Source: Paroedura picta (taxonomy: Eukaryota; Chordata; Lepidosauria; Squamata; Gekkonidae). Taken from it: 64,000 nt of DNA. The notes below the pieces were generated by a model. It had not been told where the DNA came from, searched no databases, and saw nothing but the letters and a program-made list of their open reading frames with translations. Shown here piece by piece: positions 22,700 to 33,882 of this stretch (positions are counted from its first letter, which is position 1; every line of letters begins with the position of its first letter). Location: NCBI RefSeq assembly GCF_049243985.1, contig NC_135373.1, forward strand, positions 99,009,213 to 99,073,212, read 5' to 3'. The position numbers were made by a program, and so were the translations under genes.

Positions 22700-24956
22700 A
22701 TATAGTCATCTATAGTTGGTGGATGAGGTGAAGGAGGTGGGGACCCTAGGGGGAAGTGACCATGTCCTCATAGAATTCCTTTTGAGATGGGGAGCCAAGG
22801 AAGCTTGTAGCCAGACGCGGATGTTGGATTTTCGTAGGGCAAACTTTAATAAACTCAGAGACATGATGAGTGTCATACCATGGACGAGAATGCTGGAAGG
22901 GAAGGGAGCATGTGAAGGATGGGCGCTACTCAAACAAGAGCTATTGCATGCTCAATCAATTACTATCCCAGAAAGACGAAAACACTGCAGGAGCTCTAAG
23001 AAGCCTATTTGGATGAACAGAGAACTTCAAGAGGAACTAAGAAAGAAAAGGATAATGTTCAGGAAATGGAGGGAAGGACAGAGCTCTAAAGAAGAGTACC
23101 TACAGGTTACTAGGCACTGTAGATCAATCATCAGAAAGGCCAAAGCTGAGAGTGAGCTAAGATTGGCCAGGGAAGCCCATTGTAACAAACGTAAAGTAAA
23201 GGAGGCAATAGGCCCACTGTTGGGTGCAGATGGACAAACTCTAACGAAAGATGCAGAGAAAGCAGAAAGGCTTAGTGCCTATTTTACATCTGTTTTTTCC
23301 CACAGGTCAAAGTGTTTAGGCACATCTAGAGATGGCCGTAGCCAAAGGATAGTGTCTGGGTGGCAGGTTAACATGGATAGAGAGGTTGTTGAGAGGTATT
23401 TAGCTGCACTGGATGAGTTCAAATCCCCTGGTCTGGATGAAATGCACCTGAGAGTGCTCAAAGACCTTTCCAGAGAACTTGCACAACCCTTATCCATCAT
23501 CTTCGGGACCTCTTTAAGGACTAGAGGTGTCCCGGAGGACTGGAAGAGAGCAAACGGTATTCCGATCTTCAAAAAAGGGAGGAAGGATGACCCAGGAAAC
23601 TACAGACCACTGAGTCTGACCTCTGTTGTGGGGAAGATAATGGAGGAGATATTAAAGGGAGCGATCTGCAAACATCTGGAGGACAATTTGGTGATCCAAG
23701 GAAGTCAGCATGGATTTGTCTCCAACAGGTCCTGCCAGACCAACCTAGTTTCCTTTTTTGACCAAGTAACCCGTTTGCTGGATCGGGGAAATTCGGTTGA
23801 TGTCATTTACTTGGATTTTAGTAAAGCTTTTGACAAGGTTCCCCATGATGTTCTGATGGATAAGTTGAAGGACTGCAATCTGGATTTTCAGATCGTTAGG
23901 TGGATAGGGAATTGGTTAGAGAACCGCACTCAAAGAGTTGTTGTCAATGGTGTTTCATCAGACTGGAGAGAGGTGAGTAGCGGGGTACCTCAGGGCTCGG
24001 TGCTCGGCCCGGTACTTTTTAACATATTTATTAATGATCTAGATGAGGGGGTAGAGGGACTATTCATCAAGTTTGCAGATGACACCAAATTGGGAGGACT
24101 AGCAAATACTCCGGAAGATAGAGACAGAGTTCAACGAGATCTGAACACAATGGAAAAATGGGCAAATGAGAACAAGATGCAATTTAATAAAGATAAGTGT
24201 AAAGTTCTGCATCTGGGTCAGAAAAATGAAAAGCATGCCTACTGGATGGGGGATACGCTTCTAGGTAGCACTGTGTGTGAACGAGACCTTGGGGTACTTG
24301 TGGATTGTAAACTAAACATGAGCAGGCAGTCTGATGCAGCGGTAAAAAAGGCGAATGCCATTTTGGGCTGTATCAACAGAGGCATCACATCAAAATCACA
24401 AGATGTCATAGTCCCATTGTATACGGCACTGGTCAGACCACACCTGGAGTACTGTGTGCAGTTCTGGAGGCCTCACTTCAAGAAGGACATTGATAAAATT
24501 GAAAGGGTACAGAGGAGAGCGACGAAGATGATCTGGGGCCAAGGGACCAAGCCCTATGAAGATAGGTTGAGGGACTTGGGAATGTTCAGCCTGGAGAAAA
24601 GGAGGTTGAGAGGGGACATGATAGCCCTCTTTAAGTATTTGAAAGGTTGTCACTTGGAGGAGGGCAGGATGCTGTTTCTGCTGGCTGCAGAGGAGAGGAC
24701 ACGCAGTAATGGGTTTAAACTTCAAGTACAACGATATAGGCTAGATATCAGGAAAAAGTTTTTCACAGTCAGAGTAGTTCAGCAGTGGAATAGACTGCCT
24801 AAGGAGGTGGTGAGCGCCCCCTCACTGGAAGTCTTCAAGCAAAGGTTGGATACACACTTTTCTTGGATGCTTTAGGATGCTTAGGGCTAATCCTGCGTTG
24901 AGCAGGGGGTTGGACTAGATGGCCTGTATGGCCCCTTCCAACTCTATGATTCTATC
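22700..24956 (+). mobile_element. CR1 LINE, 5'-truncated, with open reverse transcriptase frame
   Basis: A young CR1 retrotransposon. The 5' part is missing: it begins in the last segment of the endonuclease domain (GGSDHVLIEF). It keeps the whole reverse transcriptase and C-terminal region, and ends in the CR1 3' signature TTGGACTAGATGGCCTGTAT, then CCTTCCAACTCTATGATTCT. CR1 elements typically end in a short octamer array of this kind and insert with little or no target duplication; none is clear here. Other copies of this subfamily lie at 34.9, 43.5, 44.5 and 60.8-62.4 kb. With no endonuclease and no ORF1 it cannot move by itself. Confidence 0.95.
22716..24875 (+). CDS. CR1 ORF2 remnant: endonuclease tail plus complete reverse transcriptase (719 aa)
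   Basis: One uninterrupted frame codes for the LINE polyprotein from the last endonuclease motif (SDH, residues 15-17) to the C-terminus. Reverse transcriptase landmarks in order are [19 protein letters not shown] (about residues 286-304), [15 protein letters not shown] (about 366-380), [20 protein letters not shown] (about 423-442) and the catalytic FADD box (about 453-456). The C-terminal region has the CR1-type R-T-R-S-N-G-F motif and a WNRLP box. The full CR1 ORF2 is near 950-1000 residues, so about a quarter is missing. The Met used here is internal. A frame this long and unbroken means recent insertion rather than host use. Confidence 0.9.
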   Translation: MVDEVKEVGTLGGSDHVLIEFLLRWGAKEACSQTRMLDFRRANFNKLRDMMSVIPWTRMLEGKGACEGWALLKQELLHAQSITIPERRKHCRSSKKPIWMNRELQEELRKKRIMFRKWREGQSSKEEYLQVTRHCRSIIRKAKAESELRLAREAHCNKRKVKEAIGPLLGADGQTLTKDAEKAERLSAYFTSVFSHRSKCLGTSRDGRSQRIVSGWQVNMDREVVERYLAALDEFKSPGLDEMHLRVLKDLSRELAQPLSIIFGTSLRTRGVPEDWKRANGIPIFKKGRKDDPGNYRPLSLTSVVGKIMEEILKGAICKHLEDNLVIQGSQHGFVSNRSCQTNLVSFFDQVTRLLDRGNSVDVIYLDFSKAFDKVPHDVLMDKLKDCNLDFQIVRWIGNWLENRTQRVVVNGVSSDWREVSSGVPQGSVLGPVLFNIFINDLDEGVEGLFIKFADDTKLGGLANTPEDRDRVQRDLNTMEKWANENKMQFNKDKCKVLHLGQKNEKHAYWMGDTLLGSTVCERDLGVLVDCKLNMSRQSDAAVKKANAILGCINRGITSKSQDVIVPLYTALVRPHLEYCVQFWRPHFKKDIDKIERVQRRATKMIWGQGTKPYEDRLRDLGMFSLEKRRLRGDMIALFKYLKGCHLEEGRMLFLLAAEERTRSNGFKLQVQRYRLDIRKKFFTVRVVQQWNRLPKEVVSAPSLEVFKQRLDTHFSWML

Positions 24957-25169
24957 TACAACTCTGGAAGCAATTTTTCAGAAGAAATTAGCAGCTACAT
25001 TACAGATATCACACAGCAATTCTTTCAGATGGTCAAGTTTTATTTATTTATTTAGATTTCAAACACATGGCACAATGATGGAATCCAGAGAGTTCCAAGT
25101 ATACAAATTCTGTGCATGGAGCTGCTGGTGTTTTACCTTCAGAGAAAGACCAATTTGCCTCATTGATGC

Positions 25170-25334
25170 AGGGTTACCAATGTCCCTTCCCTTTAAAAGA
25201 GGCTAAATGGAATGCTATATTATCAGGTGATGTTATGTACCACCATGCTATGAAAAGCTTCAGCTGAACATCTCCACATGTTAAGCTTCTATCCAAAGGA
25301 TAGGACACTTTCCTCCAGGCCTGTTGGCAACCTT
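25170..25334. mobile_element. Degraded miniature element, GGTTGCCAA-type ends
   Basis: It starts AGGGTTACCAATGTCCC and ends CTGTTGGCAACCTT, approximate inverted ends of the family at 17563-17774. The interior is different or strongly decayed. Confidence 0.45.
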
Positions 25335-26129
25335 GCTCATTTAGGCCTGCTCTTGAAAGTTTTCTAATTTTCAGGGGCATTTTAGGGGACTCAGATGGCT
25401 GTTTCAGGGAGTAGGTAGTAAAAAAAAAAAGCTTTGTACATGAGCAGAACATTGCAGACTTCTACAGCTTCCATAAATATGCACATTGCTGGCATATAAA
25501 TACAATAAATAAATAATAAATATATATATTGGCTGGTATTATCAGTTATCAATATTGCAACTTATCCAGCCTGAAACAGAGGAATACTCACCCAGCTAAT
25601 CCCCACCTCCACAATGGATATTGGACTAATAGCAATAATTCATATGAATTAAACTTGTTAAAATTATGTAATAGTTACCATCACTAGCAGTGCTATTTTC
25701 TCCAGTAAGCGGGGGGGGGGGGGAGCTGAATGATATGTCCGATGACCCAGGTGGGGGAAGTGAACAGGTCCCAAATACAACAATTTCTAAGAAAGCTATG
25801 AAAATCAGTGCTGGAAAAAGATAAGGAGATGGACCCAACAATTGTTCCTAATTCAGGAGACTTCTAGTGGAAGAGGTTCTTCCTCTGGTTAAAGGTCCCC
25901 CCACACCCTTAGTTGAGCAAAGTTGTAGGATAGAACCCCCATGATATACCATAACTTCAGAAATAGCTGAGGAGTGTGTTGGCATTTTAAAATAAGTAGC
26001 AAATTACACTGCTGTATAAATGAATTAATCTACCATTTAATTTTTCTCACCTTTAATTGTGCCCTTCAAGTTTTCCTGGAGCAGCAGTCATGTCCCAGTG
26101 CTGTACCGAGAACATACAGATTATTGTCT
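25335..26129. other. Intergenic, nothing recognised
   Basis: Contains a TA/AAT-rich tract near 25495-25530 and a run of G near 25711-25722. No gene is supported. Confidence 0.5.
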
Positions 26130-26288
26130 CAGCATCTTTCAGGCATCTACAGTGGCAGCAAACTTTTGAATACCAGTAGGAGCCAGCATCAGGGAAAGAC
26201 TTTGCCATGTTTGTTTTGTCCTCCTGGTCGTCTGCTGGATTAGATGGACCACTGGTCTGTTCCAGCAAAGATTTTATGTTCTTATGCA
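26130..26288 (+). mobile_element. CR1-like LINE 3' end (older subfamily)
   Basis: It ends GATTAGATGGACCACTGGTC, then TTTTATGTTCTTATG. This is the terminal array (TTCTTATG) of an older CR1/L3-like subfamily and matches the fragment at 30265-30545. Confidence 0.65.
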
Positions 26289-26433
26289 GGTACAAATATG
26301 ATGCACCGCTCAACACTGTGTACGTTTATTCATAATTAACAGTGCTATTCAAAACAGTTACTCTGCTCTGCCACAGATTAATGGAAATTGCCAGTTCATC
26401 TTTAAAAATGGCCATAAGCCTTTGGAATACTTG

Positions 26434-27318
26434 GGGGCTTTTCGCACACCTTCAAAATCGCACAATGGTTGCCAATTGAAAACGCTACTGATTTGCCATT
26501 ATGCACAACGTCGTTGACAATCTGCCACACACCTGAAACCGATCCGCAAAAAGCGCTTCCTTGTAGCGCTTTCAGGGAAATCCCCAAAAGTGGATTCACC
26601 CTCCGGAAAGCGCTACACTCCTGCAACCAATCTGCAGCACTAGCGGGAAAGTTCTGTGCATTACCATTGTTGTGGTTTCTACAAAGTCCCTCCCCCTGGC
26701 TCTCTCCTCTGATCTTCCGGCAAAGCGATCGCCATTTTTTTTTCTCCGAGCGAGCGAAGTTCAACCCACCAGCAAGCCTGTTTAGAGGCTTCCCCGGCTT
26801 CAGTCCCTCCCCAGAGCTGTTTATTCACTAAGCACAAACAACAGACAAGCCCGTTTGCTGATGTATTTTCCCTTTATTTTTTACACTGTTTTCGGCCGAA
26901 AATCGGGCCCGTGAGGGGGGGGTTTCACTCGGGGGGAGCGTGGCAACGATGAAACGACAGCTCAAACACACCTGCCAGCTGATGGGTCTCTCCGTTGCAA
27001 CAAATCAACACATATTCGTTGCAATGGGTGTGTTTTTTTTTTTTTTTTAAAAACCCTTTCTTAAAGGGAAAGGGGCTGTTTGGGAGCATGCTAACGGCTG
27101 CCCATTGGCTGCTTGACGGCCAGGGGCGGGACGAGCTTGGCAATAGCGCTTGCTGTCTAGCGATTTTTGCTGAGACTGGAAGCTTGTGGGAAACAATAGA
27201 AACGCAACTGGATTCCACTACAAAGTCAGGTATGCATAATGACGAATTGCACTATTTTAAATGGCGATTTTTCGTTCAGCAAACAATTTGCTACAAGGAT
27301 CCCGGTGCGGAAAGCCCC
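26434..27318. mobile_element. Non-autonomous DNA transposon, 885 bp, PIF/Harbinger-like (tentative)
   Basis: The inverted ends are GGGGCTTTTCGCACACC on the left and, inverted, GGGGCTTTCCGCACCGG on the right. TTG flanks both sides (26431-26433 and 27319-27321), a possible 3-bp target duplication. G-rich ends and 3-bp duplications fit PIF/Harbinger, though the usual target is TWA. The interior has well-preserved CpG, repeated AGCGCT words and a CCATTGGCTG box. No transposase is encoded; the open frames inside are short and overlap on both strands. Confidence 0.6.
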
Positions 27319-27321
27319 TTG

Positions 27322-28495
27322 GTTGGATAGTGTCAGGATCTGCTGGGTTGCAAGCCTCCTACCTTGATCATTTGGTGTTGTTATTCTGCGTAGTGTCATC
27401 TGCCAGTGGGGAGCGGGTTTGGGAAAGTTAACTGATTATAGTTGTTTCTATTGCTTTGCATTGCTTGCTTGCTTGCGTAGTCTAATTGCCAATTTTCTCT
27501 TGTGAGGATGGAACTGTGGGAGAGGGGAGCTTGGATGTTATTAGTGAGGCTGGCCTTGATTCAGCCTTGCATGAATGATATGATGTGCACCTGGGGTGCA
27601 AGACTAGTTCATGCCTTTTTCCTGGGAACAGGGGGAAGCCTACCTGCTGCCAGCTGGGGGTAAGGGTTTCTGGGGTTATATTTATCAGTGTATTGCCTAT
27701 TAAATCAGTTTCAACAAGAATAACCATGAGATTTGTATCGCTACCTCAATAAAATGCTATTGCTGCTAATGCCAAATGTGTTAATTTAGGAAGTTGATGG
27801 GGGTCTGACAGGAGCCACAGTGATTTGCAGAGATGGTTTAATAAAGTAATCATATAATTTAATTAATAATTTAATTTGAAAAGTTAAATTATCAATGTAA
27901 CTTTATTACATGTGCATGCCTCTTGCTACCGACCCTGAGCCAACCGGGCAGCCTATAAAAATAAAGTTATCATTGTTGTTATTCCACTGCAGATCCCCAG
28001 CAATTTGTCTCTTCCCGAGGGTCTGTGGACAGGAACATTTCAGGTGACACAAAAGGCTGTAGCATGGAGCAGCATAACCTGAAGAAATCACCATCCCCTG
28101 TAAAGAAAAATTAAAACTTTGGACTTGCTATAGACCCTTATATTCCATGCAGGTCGTTCCCATAAATATCTAGTTTTAGACTTAATCAGACACATAAGGC
28201 AGAAATGCTGTTTTGCTCCAGGATGTTTTTAAAGCCTAAATTTAACTGATAATTAATTAATGTTTTAATTTATACTTGTGATTTATTTGTAATGATTCTT
28301 TTAACTTTGATGCTACCTGCGCTGGGCTGACTAGGGAAGGGTGGGCTATAAGAATAAATAATAATAATAATAAATAACACATGTAAAACATCATATCAGA
28401 CAGGGAAACATCACTTCTGTATATTGTGTTACAAAATGCAAGCTATCAGAGCCAAGCTGTTGCTCAGAATAAATTTACTATAATTCATGGACCTT
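27322..28495. other. Intergenic, nothing recognised
   Basis: AT-rich with (AATA)n runs near 28355-28376 and a possible L2 3' tail just before them (TGGGCTATAAGAATAAATAA). No gene is supported. Confidence 0.5.
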
Positions 28496-28706
28496 AGGGC
28501 TGCCAGCCCCCAGATGGGGCCTGGGGATCCCCTGATGTTACAGTACGTTCCCAGACTACAGAGATCAGTTCCCTTAGAAAAAATATATTCTTTGGAGGGT
28601 GGACTCTGTAGTATTGTACCCCACCAAAGTCCTCGTGCTCCCCAGGCTCCAACTCCAAATCTCCAGGAGTTTCCCAGTCTGGATCTGGAGGCCAGATGGG
28701 ACCTGA
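28496..28706. mobile_element. Miniature element of the AGGGTTGCCA family, decayed
   Basis: It starts AGGGCTGCCAGCCCC. The core TTTGGAGGGTGGACTCTGTA, then GTATTGTACC, is the complement of the core of the 17563-17774 copy. The right end is not well preserved. Confidence 0.55.
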
Positions 28707-29046
28707 CAAACCTAGTGGGTGAGTTATCACTGAAGATGAATTCCACGAAATAATTACTTTGCTGCCCAACGATTAATTCTACAAAATAATTACTTTGCTG
28801 CCCAAAATTATGCCTTTAGGTGATTCCCTTAGCATCCCTAAATATATCTGAATGATTTTTTAAAAAATCAATTTGATGTTATCACTAATGTTTTCATGTT
28901 CTAAAAGAACATGTTTCAATGCCTGTATTACACTGAAAAGGAAAACAGCTGAAAAAGGGGCAGTGGTCAGTTATTTTATTACAAGGGGGAACACTACCAT
29001 TAACTGTGGAATGGGCCCTGAAAACAAGATAGTATTATTTGCTTAG

Positions 29047-29217
29047 ATTCAAATGAGTAGCCGTGTTGGTCTGCAGTGGCACAATAAAATCAGAGTCCAG
29101 TAGCACCTTTAAGACCAACAAAGATTTATTCAAGGCATGAGCTTTCGAGTACAAGCACTCAAAAGCTCACGCCTTTAATAAATCTTTGTTGATCTTAAAG
29201 GTGCTACTGAACTCTGA
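29047..29217 (+). mobile_element. Foldback retroposon-like element, short form, 171 bp
   Basis: It has a perfect 14-bp target duplication, TATTATTTGCTTAG (29033-29046 and 29218-29231). The one-sided extension ATTCAAATGAGTAGCCGTG leads into an arm (ATCAGAGTCCAGTAGCACC through TTTATTCAAGGCATGAGC) that is inverted after a short loop (AAAGCTCACGCC through GTGCTACTGAACTCTGA). The length of the duplication points to target-primed or similar retroposition, not cut-and-paste transposition. Confidence 0.82.
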
Positions 29218-29231
29218 TATTATTTGCTTAG

Positions 29232-30264
29232 CAACTGCTTTGTGTTAATTAACCATATCCACTTTTTGTAATTACATTACACGAAGGATGATAATCACTT
29301 TATCCTCCAATTATGGAGGAGGTAGCTTTCCTTTGACCTTTCTTGCAGTGCCTGTGAAAGGCACTGGGTATGTGTTGCTATCAGTACCCATAAAAGTAGT
29401 CTTTCTCTGCTTATAATCAGTGAAACATCCCTTGCATCTTCACATATACCTGCCAAGATTTTCTCTACATTTTTGAAGAGTGACTCTCATGAGTTAGCTA
29501 CACTCCTTTGTGGCTGCACCTCCACCTCACCTCTCATCTGTTCCTCATTCTCTCTTTTCTTCTGTTTCTTCTTTCCATTTCCAACCCTGGTCTTCATTCT
29601 TACCTCTTAGTAAATCTGGCTGCTCCATATGGAAGCCTACTCCAGTTCCTCATTTTTCTTTTCCTCTGTGCCATGAGATATGAGCAGGGAAGGAGATGGG
29701 TAATTTTCGTCGACCATCTCTGTCAATTTGATTGTTGCTGTTGATGCTGACGATGATGATAAGGAAGGAGAAATAGAAAGTATGCACTTTTCATCCCATC
29801 TTTCCATCCCCCCATTTAAATCAATACAATTAAAACAAAATCAAACAACAATGTTAAAATATAAACCCAAAAGGAATAATCAGCAATAAAACAGCATGTT
29901 ATTTGAACTCAAATTTGATGGACTTCAAATATCCTTGGGGGAGGAGCTATTAAACAGTACACTTTCCATGCAATTTCACTGCATCATGCATCAGTAAGAC
30001 TTATGTAGTAAAATTCTTCAGTGGGAAAGCATGGTGCATATTGTTGTATCCAGCAGCAGACAAGCAGGTTGGAGGCCCCACAGAAAGAGGTCAGGGGCAT
30101 CATGCAGCCCGCAGGCCACAGGTTGGGGACACCTGGGGTAAAGATAACTTTTTCTCAGTCTCCCCAAAAACTAGAACTTGTGGATACTAAACAAAGTAGA
30201 TGCACAGTTGATTCAGGACAGATAAACATAAATACTTCTTTAGTCAATTACAGTAGTCATTAAA
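29232..30264. other. Intergenic with traces of repeats
   Basis: An A-rich LINE-like tail in minus orientation lies near 29790-29905. A possible hAT end (CCACAGGTTGGGGACACCTG) lies at about 30116-30135, but its partner end cannot be placed with confidence. Nothing else is recognised. Confidence 0.4.
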
Positions 30265-30545
30265 ATAAGGAATTCACTGCCAGAGGATGTAGTGGTGGCC
30301 ACAGACAGAGATTATATTAAAATGGGATTAGATAGATTTATGGAGAATGGGTATATCAATGGCTACTAGCCATGCTGACTAAAGGGAACCTCAACATTCA
30401 GAGGCAGTAGACATTTAAATCCCTGAGCTGGAAGGTAACATTAGAGGAAGGCCTACAGGGTAACCAGTTGGCCAAAGACTGAGACAGTATGTTGGACTAG
30501 ATGAACCACTGGTCTGATCCACCGATGGTGTTCTTTATGTTCTTA
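30265..30545 (+). mobile_element. CR1-like LINE 3' end (older subfamily)
   Basis: Starts in the WNSLP-like coding end (AATTCACTGCCAGAGGATGT), runs through ATCAATGGCTACTAGCCATG, and ends GGACTAGATGAACCACTGG, then TTTATGTTCTTATG. It is more diverged than the 22.7-kb CR1 and belongs with the 26130 and 63690 fragments. Confidence 0.75.
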
Positions 30546-32510
30546 TGACTGCTAGATAAAAAAGTAAATGATATGACGTCTAAGAAGGCTTCATGCCAAA
30601 ATCACATATCTCTTTTTAGATTTTGTCAGTGTATACTGAACTCTTATCCTCTCTGGTGGGAAGGGACTGAAATCTAACAAGGAAGAAAATTGAGATAGAT
30701 GGAAGTAATTAAACATACCTGCTGTCAGATACCACTACTAGTAGGCAAATGCCATTACTGGTAGGCATGACCTTTTTATGATTCATGTGTAACTCAGGAT
30801 TGCATTCACAATAGGCATGTTTGTATATCTCCCATTTTGATTTAATGAGACCCCTTTGAAGTAGATTAAGCTTGGATCATATGACAGGCCACAAACCAGT
30901 TAGTGAACTTCATGTCCAAGTGATGATCAGATGTCCTCAGTCCCATCTAGACGCGAAGTCCTCTACACCACACTAGTTTGGTTAATATACCTTGGAGGTG
31001 GCTGTTAATTGGAGTGGGCAAAGAGACTCGACTATTCAGAACAGGATACAAGAATGTCAATTAAAGTGCATAAGGAAGGTAAAGAGATAATGAAAAAGAT
31101 AGACTTTTGGACAGGGAAACTGATTAATAGTCTGTAAACACCTGATCTTTTAGATGACCTACACCTGAATGGGAGCTGAACAGGAACCGTGCAAGCTGGG
31201 TAAAGGAAGATCAAGATATAAACAGATCAAATAAATATTTTTTTAAAATGAAGGTGGGGAACCAAGCAGAACCACTGTAGCGTTGTTCGTTCTTCTCTGA
31301 ACCTTTAAGTTGTGTGTATGCATTCAATAGACCAGTCTTTAACTACAGACCCTCCTTAGGACGAAAGCAAGGGCAATGGTTGATCACATTTGATTAACCT
31401 AGGAACACTGTATAAATCCTGTTCATTGAGATTCCCACCCCTGGTCACCATATATGATCCTTCAAGCACACTAGGTATTTGGCAATTCAATCCTAACCAG
31501 AGTTACATCCTTCTAAGACCACTGATTTCAATTGCTTTTGACAGGCATGACTCTGGTTAGGATGGCACTGTATATTCCTTTCTGTTTCTTTCATCCATGT
31601 CTGCAATGAGTTGTTATCAGAACCGATAAGCTGATTTGCTCTCCTAAGGCACAAAACCTTTGTTTACTTGATGCAGAAGGAACGTTCCCCCACCCCCAAT
31701 CAAATATTAGAGTGAGAACTTCAACATTACAGTCTCTCATATTATGTTCATCTTCAGTGCTTGACAACACAACTTGACTGCTCCATCCAGATCTACAATT
31801 TAATGTGCTGAACTGTTCAAACACCTGTGCCTCATTACTATAAATGGTTAACATATACTTCCAACCTATGCCCATTCACCAATTTATATTGCAAACTGCA
31901 AAGCCAGGCAATGTGGTGTGGCTTCCTGCAGCAAAGAGACTACGATACCTCCCCACTATGTTGATTTGCTTGTGCCTCTGACTTAGCTATACTCTTTGAT
32001 GCAATTTCTTCATTGCATCACTTTGGAAGTCTGGTTGCTATGGCAACTGAGCACAGCTTTAACAATCTGTTTGTGGTCCACCTATTTGAAGTAGACATTA
32101 TTCTGGATTCTTTATATTTCAATTCTTGCTGTTCAGTTAAGTATGTAACATAAGAGATTTTTTAAAATACTGATTATTTGGTGGCTGGTAACCACCTAGA
32201 AGTTAAGAAAAGCCATCTTATAATGTTTGCCTGGGATGGAAGACAGCTTTCTATTAAATAATGAACTCTCAGAGGTGTGGTTAATATGAATCTTCTAGAA
32301 AGATAAATATTTGGTTGGAGAAATTCAGTAAAACATTGAAAAAAATAATTTTAGAGTTGATTAAATAGTTGAATGTTACATGCAAAGTTTCCTACTCTAA
32401 GAAAACGACTACAGTGTTTGTCTCATGGGGCCCAGGCCAATTCCAAGCTGGTCCAGAGTATATCTTCTAAACGTATAACAGTACTGTGAGAATATAATAA
32501 TAATAAGAGA
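30546..32510. other. Intergenic, nothing recognised
   Basis: No exon, RNA gene or repeat with definable ends is seen in about 2 kb. Confidence 0.5.
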
Positions 32511-32783
32511 GTTGGTTCTTATATGCTGCTTTTCTCTACCCGAAGGAGGCTCAAAGCGACTTACAGTCACCTTCCCTTTCCTCTCCCCACAACAGACACC
32601 CTGTGAGGTGGGTGAGGCTGAGAGAGCCTTGATATCACTGCTCGGTCCGAACAGTTTTATCAGTGCCCTGGCGAGCCCAAGGTTACCCAGTTGCTTGCAT
32701 GTGGGGGGGGGGGGTGCAAAATCGAACCCGGCATGCCAGATTAGAAGTCCACACTCCTAACCACTGCACCAGACTGGCTCTCC
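32511..32783 (-). repeat. tRNA-derived SINE, minus orientation
   Basis: A nearly complete copy of the SINE family at 48.9 kb in reverse: GTTGGTTCTTATATGCTGCT tail, ACACCCTGTGAGGTGGGTGA body, and TTAGAAGTCCACACTCCTAA plus CCACTGCACC head complement. It contains a G-run near 32704-32714. Confidence 0.88.
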
Positions 32784-33882
32784 AGTTAGCAGTTTCTTGG
32801 TATGCACAGAAGTTTGAAGACAGGAAGAACAAAAAAGCAACATTATTTTTCCTGCTTAATAAAAGGTTTGCTGCGAATAGTGTTCCATACCACGATCTAC
32901 CAACAAAACATTATACTCTGAACCATTTTGGATCCTAACCTCACATAAATGAGATTACATTGCTGTAGTGTAATCCATGTTAATTAACCCAGGATAACTA
33001 CACCTTCTTTGTTCCATACTACCAATGAAAAACATGGATTAGGATGACCACCATCTAAAAACAAGTATAAAATGAAGTAGGGGAGCAATGATTCCCCAAA
33101 AATAGTTAAAAAGAATTAGAAAGAAAATAACTTGCATTGTAAATGCTTCTTTGGGTATTGCCATGAAGTTTATTTGACAAATATTCTTTCATTCATATTT
33201 TTAATGTGGGACTGAGAATAGGAAAAAGTAATTTGTTTCTTATTTGATACATCTATATCCCATCTTTCTGCCATTATATCCAAGATGGTATTTAATTTTA
33301 AAAGATTCCTATAATTTAATACACACAGCACAAAAGAAAAAGGATACCGGCAAGGAAGAAGAAAACAAGCATATTCAGCTACCCAAGTTTTGGAACTGTA
33401 TAAAGTAAATGTATCTCTTAACTAATGTAATCTCACTTTGGAAAATACGAAAAGTATTTTATTGTCATTTAAATTGTTACTAGGGCCACATCACCCAAAG
33501 TGTATGTCTATAATACCCTTACAAAATGGACCTTGAACTGCCAATTACCATTCAACTTTACTAAACTTCTGATCATTTTATTTGGAGGTGGTTCCCACTT
33601 GGGGCTTGCTGAGTCATTGCACTTCACATAATATCTTGAGTAACTCTACCACCAAGTTTGAATTTGTTGCCCATTTTATTTAACATATTCCTTTGCATCT
33701 TATTGTTCCTTTCCCAATGAAGTAGAAATAACTGGACTTCCTATAGCTAGTCTGCTGCATTCACATTTCAATGTGTTTAAGTTTACTAGCATTTGTTCCA
33801 TCCAATGCCAAGGTATGATTTCATTCAGAAAAACAGATCTTAAATTACCTGACCCTCTTCAGGCTCTTTTCTGTGTGTGCAT
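32784..33882. other. Intergenic, nothing recognised
   Basis: A weak LINE-like tail (TCTATATCCCATCTTTCTGC) is near 33250. No gene is supported. Confidence 0.45.

Noticed and set aside
26402-26831. Paired 120-codon frames on opposite strands near 26.6 kb
   Set aside because: They start near and run within the DNA transposon at 26434-27318, overlap each other and show no protein signature.
30028-30135. A tenth hAT element
   Set aside because: One hAT-like end (GGTTGGGGACACCTG) is clear, but the opposite end and octamer duplication cannot be matched convincingly.
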